DNA from: Gracilaria caudata
Lineage: Eukaryota > Rhodophyta > Florideophyceae > Gracilariales > Gracilariaceae
DNA: 23,805 nucleotides
Direction of reading: 5' to 3'
NCBI GenBank assembly: GCA_030374735.1
Contig: JASCIV010000338.1
Span: 1-23,805 of the forward strand
Translations under genes and position numbers: made by a program
Shown: piece by piece, positions 1 through 8,549 of the stretch
How the letters are laid out: each line of letters begins with the position of its first letter
Numbering within the stretch: the stretch's first letter is position 1
The notes under the pieces: generated by a model
Seen by the model: the letters and a program-made list of their open reading frames with translations, nothing else
Told to the model about the DNA's origin: nothing
The model's database searches: none

Positions 1-2
1 TT

Positions 3-242
3 TCAGTTGTCGGTCAATACATTCTTTGCAATACTCCAGAGCCTTTCCACCTCAGCAACGGATCCCAAAACAAAATCGCAGTTCATATACTTGTCCTTTT
101 TCATAGCTGTTTTCCTCTTTTTTGCCAGTCTTTCAGCCATACCAATTGAACTCGCGGTTTCTGTGCTTCCAGAAGCCTTATTTTCACTAGTTTGCTTAAC
201 CAAACACTCTAGCTCTTGCTTTTCAGCTTCTGAAAGTTCGTT
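3..242 (-). pseudogene. hAT-family transposase, C-terminal dimerisation region, broken
   Basis: The minus strand reads a charged stretch (EAEKQELECLVK) and a basic stretch (MAERLAKKRKT). It then reads a segment of the form YMNCDFVLGSVAEVERLWS, followed by IAKNVLTDN and a TGA stop at 3-5. This matches the hAT C-terminal dimerisation domain, where transposases have a hydrophobic run, an (S/N)xxxERLFS core and a short helix ending near TD(x)RK. Family members continue with RK and a further 20 or so residues, so the TGA falls where an Arg codon is expected and looks like a CGA-to-TGA change. On the upstream side the frame enters AT-rich non-coding sequence. The junction (TTTGCAG before position 242) looks like a 3' splice site, so this may be a last exon or a deletion edge. 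Transposition activity is not expected from what is visible. The rest of the element lies outside the window or is lost. Confidence 0.65.
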
Positions 243-261
243 CTGCAAATGCGATATCGAG

Positions 262-395
262 TAAAATATAGAATTGAGCCCAATACGTATTGAAATATAG
301 AATACATCTGCAATATGAATTGCAATTCTCAAGTACCTTGCAATATAAAATTTGTATTGTATATTGCAATATATTGCAATAAAAATATATTGCGT
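262..395. repeat. AT-rich cluster of short palindromes with a recurring TTGCAATAT motif
   Basis: About 130 bases are strongly AT-rich and carry perfect palindromes: a 12-mer at 281-292 (CAATACGTATTG), a 12-mer at 317-328 (GAATTGCAATTC) and a 20-mer at 362-381. The word TTGCAATA(T), or its one-base variant, occurs at about 310, 339, 365 and 375. Repeated short words beside a transposase fragment are typical of hAT subterminal regions, but an intron or an inserted MITE would look similar. The words are seen directly. Their role is inferred. Confidence 0.5.
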
Positions 396-411
396 TACAC
401 TCCTGACTGGA

Positions 412-490
412 GGGGCCATAGCTCAATCGGTAACCACTTCCGTGTGCTTTTTGCGTGAGCTCGGGGTTTGTGGTTTAAACCCCAGCTCTG
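412..490 (+). repeat. tRNA-like unit with A-box and B-box, possible SINE head
   Basis: Position 419 onward reads TAGCTCAATCGGTA, close to the RNA polymerase III A-box. Positions 472-482 read GGTTTAAACCC, which fits the B-box GGTTYAANNCC. The spacing of about 50 bases is right for a tRNA or a tRNA-derived SINE. A functional tRNA is unlikely: the 5' acceptor GGGGCCA has no partner, the D stem does not close, and no regular anticodon arm forms. Positions 457-488 fold into a strong 12-bp hairpin with one bulge (GAGCT plus GGGGTTT against AAACCCC plus AGCTC). I read it as a degenerate tRNA-derived element beside the hAT remnant. Confidence 0.35.
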
Positions 491-1240
491 CCTCGCTTCC
501 TCCCGTTTACCACATCAACCAATGATGCAATCGAATTTTCTTTTATTTGTATAGAGAACGGGACAAGAGAGAAAGAATGTACTTTCCCTAAATAATAAAT
601 GGAGTACTTGTATGGGACTGTGGTGGTTTGTGGTTGAAACTTCCATGAGGAGCGGGCACAATTTGAAATGTAAGGAAGAGAATGAGCGATGAGAATAGGC
701 AATGCGGTGGTTATCTTGAGACTGGTAATAGGGTGCGATGGTCTTATATACTACTCTGAAACTAAATTTTCAAACAAGGCGGACTGGAAGTGATGCATTA
801 GAAAGCAAGTACGAGGACGAAGACATCATGCGACGTGACCGCTGGTTCTTGTTCTTGAAGGTATGTATGTAGTTGCATATCGCAGTTGGTGCATAATAAG
901 GCGAGGCGTGACAGCTTCTGCGTGACGTAGGACCGATTGCTTTACAGCATACAGTGAGTTACGTACACTTGTGACAAAGATACACCGCAAACACGTTTAG
1001 ATTTTGCCGATTGCCTTTCTATGACCACCCCACAGTAGATACAGTGATGTTAGCCAGCCCCGCCCCACCGTTAAAATTTAACTATTATTTAATAAACCTA
1101 TTTCATCATCATGATGATGATCATACATCCTCTTGAGAAAACGTTCATGCGCCTTGTTCCAAGGCAAGGGCTGCTTGCCACCTTGGAACCATAGTTTAGG
1201 CGAATCATACACAACTGAAACAGAACTCACTTGATATGCA
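491..1240. other. intergenic stretch, no gene seen
   Basis: No open frame here has recognisable protein features on either strand. The base composition is mixed and there is no long repeat. The right end (about 1100-1240) is the probable promoter and leader of the small prefoldin-like gene. An in-frame TGA at 1232-1234 sits just upstream of that gene's ATG. Confidence 0.5.
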
Positions 1241-1543
1241 ATGACTGTTGACGAAGTGTTGCGAAAGCAGCAGCTCGTGACCGAGCTCGAGCTTCTTCGA
1301 ACGCAGTCATCGCGGCTGGAGAAGAGACACCGAGAACTTGAAGAAGCCATTGACTCTGTGAAGAACCAGGAAGATGAGCCCGTTTTATACTGCTTCGGTC
1401 AGCCGGCGTTTTTGCAGCTGTCAGTCGGGAAAGCCCGGTCATTGCTGAGACAGGAGAAGAACACGGTATGGGAAGAAATAGACAGAGTGCAACGCGCCAT
1501 TGCAAAACTGGAACGTCGGCTTGACAGCTTCACTGAAAGCTAG
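1241..1543 (+). CDS. small prefoldin-like protein, PDRG1-type (R2TP/prefoldin-like partner)
   Basis: This gene encodes 100 residues in one exon. The ATG at 1241 is preceded by an in-frame TGA at 1232, so it is the first usable start. Residues 5-43 and 62-96 are charged, heptad-like helices. They flank a short central segment with VLYCFGQPAFLQL (residues 48-60). Helix, hairpin, helix is the beta-type prefoldin fold. A CFG at this place is also found in PDRG1, the small subunit of the prefoldin-like module of the R2TP/PAQosome chaperone, which helps assemble RNA polymerases and PIKK kinases. Prefoldin subunit 4 is the main alternative, but its central segment normally lacks CFG. The length is somewhat shorter than animal PDRG1, with a trimmed C-terminus. 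The role is inferred from the fold only; the exact subunit identity is moderately sure. Confidence 0.6.
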   Translation: MTVDEVLRKQQLVTELELLRTQSSRLEKRHRELEEAIDSVKNQEDEPVLYCFGQPAFLQLSVGKARSLLRQEKNTVWEEIDRVQRAIAKLERRLDSFTES

Positions 1544-2043
1544 CTGAGGTGTGAGGAAGCTGTTGTCCTTGGACTGTGACAATAATCTCATAAGGAGTGC
1601 TGAGTATTCTTTACAACGTCTGTTCATAAATGTATTACAATATGTTGCAGAAAAGGGGATAGTCTCCACGCTTGTATAGCAAATTTTCAACAAGTACCAA
1701 CAATCATCGTACGGTTGACACGATCGGCATGCCATGCATGATACGGAAGGGCCATATTGCCACTAGTGCTCAGAACATGGAAAACCAAAAACCGGGCCGC
1801 ACGTGATTATATGCTCGGTATTAGATTCAGGTACACGATGCGAGTGTGTGTGGATCCTTCTTCATGTCGATGTTCAAACGAAAATTGAATGGAGTGTTAT
1901 TTGACGCATACTCTCAGAAGCGCGTCTCCCTGTTGGAACGTACCAAAGCGCTGTTTGAGTGCCCAAGCGCGAGGTGTACTATAAATGAAAACGAGCGAGG
2001 AGTGAAGTATCATGAAGAGCGCGCAAATGATCCAGCATGGTTC
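1544..2043. other. intergenic, convergent 3' flanks
   Basis: The prefoldin-like gene (+) and the His/Arg-Ser protein gene (-) both end into this stretch. A short plus-strand open frame at 1846-2094 begins with GTG, has no recognisable domain and runs into the neighbour's 3' end. I see no RNA gene or repeat here. Confidence 0.4.
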
Positions 2044-2982
2044 TCATTCGCTGCTAGTTTCCGAGTGCGTTCTACCCTTGCTGGATCTCCTTGACCTGCT
2101 CTTGCTCCTGCTCCTGGACCTTGATTTACGGCTTCCATTCCTACTAGAACTGCGCTCACGTCTGTGATGATGATGGCGATGGTGATGATGATGATGATGA
2201 CGACGACTCTTTGCCAAAGTGCGGATTAGCAACACCTCTGGATCAGGTCCCATACGCGTGGGATTAGACGCATACAGATTGAGCAGCTTCACATACACGT
2301 CATCCGGATCATCCGGCACCGACTGCGGCGGCAATCCACGTTTGGCCAACACAAAGCCCGCCAAAAACGTATACTTCGCATACTTGTGACGACTTTGTTG
2401 CACGCCATCCAAGCCACTATACTTGTTAGCCTTCTCCAACAAGTACATCAAATCCGGGTCATCCACAAGCTTATCATGCGCCGGAATGACCACGGCCAAT
2501 TCCGACGGCGACACAATCTCATGCGCAGGCAAATCGGCCAAATGACCTAGCTGCATCATCGGGCGTGCCATGTACGGCATGGGCGGATAGAACGGCGCCA
2601 CAGCGGGCGCTCCGTACACCATCGGCGCCGGCGCGTACGGCATGGGCGGCGGAGCACCATACTGCGGCGCGTACGGCGCGGGCGCAGGTGGCGCGCCGTA
2701 CGGAGCAGCGTACGATGCGTACGGCGGTTGCGGCGGTTCGGCGGCGTACGGCTCGTTGTACGGCGATTGTGGCGCGGCGGCGGACGGACGCGCGTCGTGC
2801 GGCTCTGGCGCGGACTCGGGGGCGGCGGCGGGTTCGGGATGGTAGGGCGCGGCGGGTGCGGGCTGTTGATAGGAGGCGGCGGGTGGTTGTTGCTGCTGCG
2901 GCTGTTGGTAGGGGGCGGCGGGCGGTTGCGACGGGTAGGGATCGCCGGGTTGCGGATAGTCTTGCACGACGTACGGCTGCAT
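2044..2982 (-). CDS. proline-rich protein with His run and C-terminal Arg-Ser domain, unknown function
   Basis: I do not recognise this gene. The open frame extends upstream to a TTG, but the first ATG is at 2982, giving 312 residues. Residues 1-135 are low-complexity Pro/Ala/Tyr/Gln with many PY, APY and YGAPP units. Residues about 145-260 look like a folded domain. It is mostly helical and contains VSPSELAVVIPAHDKL, DDPDLMYLLEKANKY, KYAKYTFLAGFVLAKRGLP and DDVYVKLLNLYASNP. Residues 262-273 are seven His, one Arg and four His, followed by an SR/RS-rich tail (about 277-302). RS tails and His runs are both known nuclear-speckle targeting signals, and RS domains mark splicing and mRNA-processing factors. 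A nuclear RNA-processing role is therefore a reasonable inference, no more. There are no RRM motifs. It is divergent with the SHMT gene across a GC-rich promoter. Confidence 0.75.
   Translation of the reverse strand: MQPYVVQDYPQPGDPYPSQPPAAPYQQPQQQQPPAASYQQPAPAAPYHPEPAAAPESAPEPHDARPSAAAPQSPYNEPYAAEPPQPPYASYAAPYGAPPAPAPYAPQYGAPPPMPYAPAPMVYGAPAVAPFYPPMPYMARPMMQLGHLADLPAHEIVSPSELAVVIPAHDKLVDDPDLMYLLEKANKYSGLDGVQQSRHKYAKYTFLAGFVLAKRGLPPQSVPDDPDDVYVKLLNLYASNPTRMGPDPEVLLIRTLAKSRRHHHHHHHRHHHHRRERSSSRNGSRKSRSRSRSKSRSRRSSKGRTHSETSSE
2164..2206. repeat. (GAT/ATG)n trinucleotide tract encoding the His run
   Basis: This imperfect run of TGATGA-type triplets reads on the minus strand as CATCAT codons. 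It encodes seven His, one Arg and four His of the His/Arg-Ser protein. Such tracts change length by slippage, so the His count may vary between strains. Confidence 0.8.
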
Positions 2983-3998
2983 GGCGGGAGTGGCGCGCGG
3001 GCGACGGGGAGCTGCGAAGGTGTGGACGGGCGAGCGGGCGGGCGGGCGGGGGCGTGGAGGGAGCAAGGCGCTTTATTGAGGTGGCGAGGAGGCAGTGCGC
3101 GTGCGCGGTGAACGTGAGCGCGAGGCGGTCGGGGGTGCGGATGACTTGGATGTGACGTCGCGCGTTACACGTTGGGTAGCTGTGCTACAAGCGAGCAGCC
3201 GGCGCCGGTTTTTTTTTGCGCCGATTGCGTGCTGGGCACTGGCGGAAGGCGCGCTTGGAACGCGTGGCATTGGCGCTGCGGGGCGGTGGTACGAGGCGCT
3301 ACGCTGCGCGCGGCGCAACGGCGTGTGTGTTGCAAGCGTGCGCGCGCGCTCGCGCTGTTGAGGGGGACGGCGCCGTGCGCCGCAATGTTTTGGCGCGCCA
3401 TGGGACAGTGCTGCGCGAGGCGGCGTGGCGCCAACTGCTGCGGCGGCGGCGGCGCGCGCGTTGGGGTGGTCGGTAAGTGCGTGCGTGCGCGTTCGGTGCT
3501 GTTGACAAGAGATGAAGCACCGGTGAGGTGAGCATTATCAGTTATGTACCGACATTGCTCGCGAAGAACGCGCACCGCGCTCGAGCTGATCCTGCGGCGC
3601 GTGATCCTGCGAGCGCGGTCCTGCTCCCCATCGCGCGTCCATCAATCAGCGCGCGGCAAAACGCATTCGCCCGCGCGCTGTCCGTCATCTCGCAACAGGT
3701 CGTGCGAAGCAGCGCAGCTCACCGTCCGCATCCCAAGCGGACGCGTTTCACCTGCAGCTGCACAGAGCACGGCGCGCGACCTCGCCACTTCGCCATTGGC
3801 GCACACGGCGCCCCAATTTGCACGCCGCCAGCAATGAACACGTTGCTGTCGCAGACACGCCACAGCATCCCATCACGTTGATCTGCCACACCGTCCGTCC
3901 TCATTCGGCGTCCCGTTCCGCGGGGAGAACGCCATCGTCGATCAATCTCGCCCGCGCCGCTCTGCCCAGTCTCCGTCCCGTCGCCTCCGCGCATAAAA
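2983..3998. promoter_or_regulatory. GC-rich, CpG-rich divergent intergenic region
   Basis: About 1 kb lies between the ATG of the minus-strand His/Arg-Ser gene (2982) and the SHMT ATG (3999), so it should carry both promoters and leaders. It is dense in CG dinucleotides. Many open frames occur on both strands, but they are Arg/Ala-rich compositional artefacts. Visible words include a CRE-like TGACGTCG at 3153-3160 and an E2F-like TTTGGCGC at 3389-3396. The A-rich ATAAAA immediately before the SHMT ATG is better read as a favourable start context than as a TATA box. Confidence 0.55.
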
Positions 3999-5516
3999 AT
4001 GGCCGCGTCGTCGTTCGTAGCGCCACTGCCGTTGCGCTCATCTCATCGAGCACATCCGCTCTGCACGCGTCGTTCGCCCCCGCGCGTCCACGCCGTTCCC
4101 CGCATGGTGATCTCACGTCCCAAGCCGCTCGTCGGCCACACGCCGCTCAGCGAGCAAGATCCGGAGGTTCATCGTCTGCTCGAGCTGGAAAAGTCGCGCC
4201 AGTGGCGCGGACTGGAGCTCATTGCCTCTGAGAACTTCACGTCGAGTGCCGTGCTGGAGTGTCTGGGCTCTGTGTTCACCAATAAGTATTCCGAGGGCTA
4301 CCCTGGTGTGCGTTATTATGGCGGAAATCATATCATTGACCAGGTGGAGGAGTTGTGTCGAACGCGCGCCTTGGCGGCCTTTGCACTTGATAGTGAGGTG
4401 TGGGGTGTGAACGTGCAGCCTTATTCTGGTTCGCCGGCCAACTTTGCGGCGTATACGGCGTTGTTGAAACCGCATGATCGCATTATGGGCCTGGATCTGC
4501 CCAGTGGTGGACATTTGACGCATGGCTTTTATACCCCGAAGAAGCGTGTCTCCGCTACTAGCATATACTTTGAGAGTCTTCCGTACGTCGTGGACCACCA
4601 CACCGGTCGCATTGATTACGATGATTTGGAGAGTCGTGCGCGTGCGTTTCGGCCGAAGCTCATCATTGCGGGCGGTAGTGCGTACGCGAGAGAGTGGGAT
4701 TATCAACGTTTCCGAAAGATTGCTGACGAGAGCGGCGCGTACTTGCTTGTGGATATGGCCCATATATCGGGACTTGTTGCTACGGGCGTTGCTCAGAGTC
4801 CGTTTGAGTTCGCCGATGTGGTGACGTCCACCACGCACAAATCGCTTCGTGGCCCGAGGTCGGGTATCATATTCTTCAGGAAGAAGGCTTTGGCTGCGGC
4901 GGGTGATGGTGTTAAGATGGAGGCTGCTATTAATGGCGCTGTGTTTCCGAGCTTGCAGGGTGGTCCGCATAATCACCAAATCGCCGCGTTGGCGGTTCAG
5001 TTGAAGGAAGTGGCTACAGAAGAGTTTCGTACTTATTCGAAACAGGTTGTGAGTAATGCTCGCGCTCTGGCGGATCAGCTCATGAAACACGGACACAAGC
5101 TTGTCACGGATGGTACGGATAATCATCTCGTGCTATGGGATCTCAGACCGTGTGGCTTCTCGGGAAGTAAGGCTCAGTTGTTGTTCGACAAATGTAGCAT
5201 TACTTTGAACAAGAATGCGGTGCACGGTGATAAGAGTGCGCTCAATCCGGGCGGCGTTCGCCTCGGAACTCCTGCGCTCACCAGCAGGGGGTTTAACGAG
5301 GACGACTTCAGGAAGGTGGCCGACTTTTTGGATAGAGGTGTCAAGATTGGGCTTGGCATTCAAGAGAAAACTGGCCTAAAGCTTGTAGACTTCAAGCCGG
5401 CACTTGAGGGCCACCCTGAATTGGAAACTCTCAGAAAAGATGTTGAGGCGTTTGCGACGTCGTTTGATATTCCTGGCTTCGATGTAGAAAACATGGTCTA
5501 CAACCAGCTAGAGTGA
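3999..5516 (+). CDS. SHMT: serine hydroxymethyltransferase, organelle-type
   Basis: This enzyme interconverts serine and glycine with tetrahydrofolate and 5,10-methylene-THF using pyridoxal phosphate. It feeds one-carbon units to dTMP, purine and methionine synthesis and, in plants and algae, photorespiration. The product is 505 residues. Family signatures are LELIASENF (72-80), YPGVRYYGGN (101-110), the PLP-side VDMAHISGLVA (251-261) and STTHKSLRGPRSG (277-289), with the Schiff-base lysine at 281. Residues 1-35 are rich in Ala, Ser, Arg and Pro with no acidic residue, as in plastid or mitochondrial transit peptides. A second in-frame ATG at 4104 (residue 36) sits just before the conserved core and could give a cytosolic form. 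The length matches organellar SHMTs. The gene has no intron, and its 5' end is richer in GC than its 3' end. Plastid versus mitochondrion cannot be decided here. Confidence 0.97.
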   Translation: MAASSFVAPLPLRSSHRAHPLCTRRSPPRVHAVPRMVISRPKPLVGHTPLSEQDPEVHRLLELEKSRQWRGLELIASENFTSSAVLECLGSVFTNKYSEGYPGVRYYGGNHIIDQVEELCRTRALAAFALDSEVWGVNVQPYSGSPANFAAYTALLKPHDRIMGLDLPSGGHLTHGFYTPKKRVSATSIYFESLPYVVDHHTGRIDYDDLESRARAFRPKLIIAGGSAYAREWDYQRFRKIADESGAYLLVDMAHISGLVATGVAQSPFEFADVVTSTTHKSLRGPRSGIIFFRKKALAAAGDGVKMEAAINGAVFPSLQGGPHNHQIAALAVQLKEVATEEFRTYSKQVVSNARALADQLMKHGHKLVTDGTDNHLVLWDLRPCGFSGSKAQLLFDKCSITLNKNAVHGDKSALNPGGVRLGTPALTSRGFNEDDFRKVADFLDRGVKIGLGIQEKTGLKLVDFKPALEGHPELETLRKDVEAFATSFDIPGFDVENMVYNQLE

Positions 5517-6602
5517 GAGGTGCGAGCAGTGACGCTCTGCAACATCGCACAGAGCGGCGCATGGAAGGCTTTTATTTCTAAAGCCCTGCAGATTCTGTGG
5601 CGCAGTGTGAGAATTGAACGCTGCATGGTTAATGCGGAACACCGGGATTCGACCCAATTGATTCTTCTTGCACGGAAACCCGAGAAAGAGCCCGTGTTCT
5701 GCAATGACACCGTGTCCCTCGGCAGCACTTCAGTTTTGCTAAAAAGCTATCCACATGATGCAGTCTAGAAGCAAACTATCTGTTTCCCCTTTCACACATG
5801 ACAGATGTTTACCAGCGCTGGTGATCAGAGGTATCCTACACTTCGAGTAACAACAATGGCTTTCCCCCGTTTTATGGCTCAGCGCTAAGAATCGGTACGA
5901 CAGACAGCGAGGGTGAGGAGCATTTAAGGCTTATGCAACTCAGGATTGATTAGTTTCACATACGGGGCTTTTCGAATAAACCCATATTCGAAGCGTTGGT
6001 ATTCCAAGGTGGTAGACCGAAACGCCTGTTTGAATCATTTTGGCGTTCGAGAGTGAGGCTGGTTTTTTGAGGTCAGTTCGTATTTGCAGTAGTAAACGTT
6101 ATCTGCCTCTTGTCGTGTTAGGCTTGCAGAATAGCTCGCTTGTAACGCCTTTTTTACGACGCCTTGAGAAACATCGATGTGACACTGAACATCGGGGTGC
6201 TTTACTTGGTATTCTTATTTGAGCCCAAGGCCACAGAAGCATGCACTGGGAAGCAAATCATGATGGGAGGGACAGGGAGTAGTTCGTCGGAGATAGTTGG
6301 AAGTTGACTGAGGCATTGTTACCTTTGATAGACAACTGAGCGGGGAATGCAACATTTCGGAACAAAATTGGGCATGCGCGCGAGACAGTCTCGCCCAGCA
6401 TCATGCTGTTCTTGCCCCGGAGAAATGGCTCGTTCGTCAACATCTACCAGTTAGTCCTTCACCCCCTTGTTACGTCGTCGACCAGAGGTATGCATCATTG
6501 CGGAGCCTGAACTGAGCGCGATTCTGTACTGCGCACGGGAAAAGGGGACCAACGTCTCAGACCCGCTGAGTTGTGAACCCGCGCAGTCCTTTTCTGAGTG
6601 CA
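5517..6602. other. intergenic between SHMT and the metallophosphoesterase, no gene seen
   Basis: About 1.1 kb follows the SHMT stop and precedes the metallophosphoesterase ATG. Short open frames occur but none has domain-like features. An AATAAA is present at 5975-5980 on the plus strand. A tRNA-like pair of words at 5598-5606 and 5645-5655 does not fold into a tRNA. The right end should contain the promoter of the downstream gene. Confidence 0.4.
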
Positions 6603-8549
6603 ATGACCTTGGCAAACAGCGAAGGATGTACCCTCAGAAATGCCGCCCGAACCGCGACACTTCTTAGTGTACCTTACGTGTTATACATTCTCACATTATC
6701 TGTCCTTCTTTTGATCTACGGTGGACATCGCCACGCTTGGCTTTTGTCCAACCCGTTCTGCACAATACCGTCTCCTCCGCACGGCAATGCGCCTCCACGC
6801 CTAATCTTGCACGCTTCTGATCTTCACGTCAGTGATGGATATAAGGGCTCGTCAAAGCAGAGTTTGCGGAGCTTCGCAACTCAATCGCTGCCAAAATGGG
6901 CGCCTTACAGCTCTGCGCTCCTCGTCACGGGAGACCTGGTCAATTCCGCAATAAAACAACCGTACCCGTTGGGTAAGAGAAGCAAACAGATTGAAACGGA
7001 ATGGAGCTGGCTTCAATTGTTCGCCGCTTCAGTCAACGAATCTGTGTTGTGGAAAGCTGTCCCGGGCAATCATGATTCTTTTGGAGGATACAATCCGCAT
7101 CATTTTGTGAACAGTTGTGCGATTGCTCTCGATAAGAATGATTCACGACGCGTCGATGAACATATAAGAGAGGGAAAGGTTCCCCTCAAGTTGTATGGCA
7201 TAGATGCTACACTACCAAGACCGCTACATCGGCCCTTGAACTTTTTCGGTGATGCTGTAGATGCTAGTGCGCAACTGGACCGCATACTCAGCAGTTCTGA
7301 TCATAACGCAGATGTGCTCGTTTATGGCCATTATCCCTCCTCAATCATGAAAAAGGGAGAACGTATTCACCTATCGGCCCTCAATGAGAGCTCTAAGGAG
7401 CGGAAGAGGCCCAGGTTCTCCGCCTATTTGTCTGGTCACTTGCACACACTGTTCGGAGTGGCCAAAAATGGTCTGCAAGCTGTTTCTCTCTCGGGTTCAT
7501 TGGAGTTGCAGCTGCCAGACATGGTTCTGTCGCGTGCATACAGAGTAATACTCTTTGATTCTGGATATATGTCTTTCAAGAATCTTCGAGTCGGAAAGGA
7601 TGACGGTTTGGAACAAGTCATAGTAATGAACCCTCCAAGAGCAGGGCTTTGTTCAGCCGGAGCTGGTAATGCTGCATTGCAATCTACGCATGTGCGACTT
7701 TTCAGTGCTGAGTTGAATCTCGCTGAAAAGGATGCCCACGTGTGGATCAATGGTGAAGATATTGGTCCCGTATCCATGCTCCCATGTTCCGATCAAGAAA
7801 ATAAGGAGGGCGCCCCGTCCACATGCGATCATGTCTATGGCGTTCAATGGAATCCAAGCAAATACGCGAATGGAACGCATGAACTTTTTGTTCGATCAGG
7901 GCGGGAAACATCCACACCGTTTGCTTTTTCTTTGGATGGATCTCCCGAGAAGCAGTGGGCTCCATGGATAGAACGCGTGGTGGGCGCGTTGTTCGCTCTT
8001 TCAAACTTTCCAACAATGGCCAAGATTCTAATCAGACTTGCTCTTTTGTTTTGTCTGCTTGCAAGCTCTAAAGGAACCCTGAAGCGTAACACTGTCTCAG
8101 TTGCTTTGGCACTTTTGTCAGTCACTTTCTTTCTGGGCCCAATGTTAGTAGTCCGTGATATCATTGATGGAGAGCCCGGCTGGAGCTTTATTGGCGTCCA
8201 TTACATGTTCATGCCCACAGGAGTTTACCCAGCTGGGGTCGATGCCTCATATCTGCTATCGACTGCTGTTGTTTGGCGCTCTTTGTTGCCATTTTGTTTT
8301 GTTGACGCTCTAGTGCATCGCGATTGGATTAGGATGCTCTGTCGAAGGACCCTCCTCGGATTCCTGTTTGTATATCTTTACGGTAGTATTAGCTGGAGCC
8401 TAAACATTTGGGGCGCTCATGGATTTCTCGAATGCGTATTAAGTCCGTCATGCCTACCACTAACAATTGCGTGTATATTAACCACAGGAAAAGCATGGCG
8501 TTCGTCAAGATTGCAGCTTACTAACAGTAGCACCAAACCTATGAAGTAG
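6603..8549 (+). CDS. TMEM62-like transmembrane metallophosphoesterase
   Basis: The frame opens at a GTG at 6573, but the first ATG is at 6603, giving 648 residues, close to TMEM62 family length. A single membrane anchor (about 22-40) precedes a calcineurin-like phosphoesterase domain. It has the complete metal-ligand set: DLH (73-75), GD (110-111), GNHD (155-158), GH (242-243) and GHLH (278-281). A second, beta-rich soluble region follows (about 310-450). Then come four or five hydrophobic segments (about 474-488, 497-517, 550-570, 583-603, 612-628). This order (anchor, metallophosphoesterase, multi-pass C-terminus) is that of TMEM62. The domain probably faces the lumen or cell exterior, and the substrate is unknown. 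The stop codon lies inside the 3' end of the opposite-strand RAD5 gene, so the two transcripts must be complementary at their ends. Confidence 0.88.
   Translation: MTLANSEGCTLRNAARTATLLSVPYVLYILTLSVLLLIYGGHRHAWLLSNPFCTIPSPPHGNAPPRLILHASDLHVSDGYKGSSKQSLRSFATQSLPKWAPYSSALLVTGDLVNSAIKQPYPLGKRSKQIETEWSWLQLFAASVNESVLWKAVPGNHDSFGGYNPHHFVNSCAIALDKNDSRRVDEHIREGKVPLKLYGIDATLPRPLHRPLNFFGDAVDASAQLDRILSSSDHNADVLVYGHYPSSIMKKGERIHLSALNESSKERKRPRFSAYLSGHLHTLFGVAKNGLQAVSLSGSLELQLPDMVLSRAYRVILFDSGYMSFKNLRVGKDDGLEQVIVMNPPRAGLCSAGAGNAALQSTHVRLFSAELNLAEKDAHVWINGEDIGPVSMLPCSDQENKEGAPSTCDHVYGVQWNPSKYANGTHELFVRSGRETSTPFAFSLDGSPEKQWAPWIERVVGALFALSNFPTMAKILIRLALLFCLLASSKGTLKRNTVSVALALLSVTFFLGPMLVVRDIIDGEPGWSFIGVHYMFMPTGVYPAGVDASYLLSTAVVWRSLLPFCFVDALVHRDWIRMLCRRTLLGFLFVYLYGSISWSLNIWGAHGFLECVLSPSCLPLTIACILTTGKAWRSSRLQLTNSSTKPMK

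Noticed and set aside
1846..2094. 82-codon plus-strand frame opposite the end of the RS-protein gene
   Set aside because: It starts with GTG, has no domain and overlaps the stop region of a better-supported gene.
2565..3361. Several plus-strand open frames rich in Arg, Ala and Gly over the 5' end of the RS-protein gene and its promoter
   Set aside because: They result from GC-rich sequence with few stop codons. Their translations are low-complexity and share no family.
4113..5126. 337-codon open frame antisense to SHMT, with an ATG
   Set aside because: It is the mirror of a conserved, codon-biased gene. Its translation is Arg/Thr/Leu-rich with no domain, while the SHMT frame is unambiguous.
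5591..5666. tRNA-like words (TGGCGCAGT and GGGATTCGACCC) downstream of SHMT
   Set aside because: The acceptor and T stems do not pair. The flanking GATTCT words are direct, not inverted, so no cloverleaf forms.
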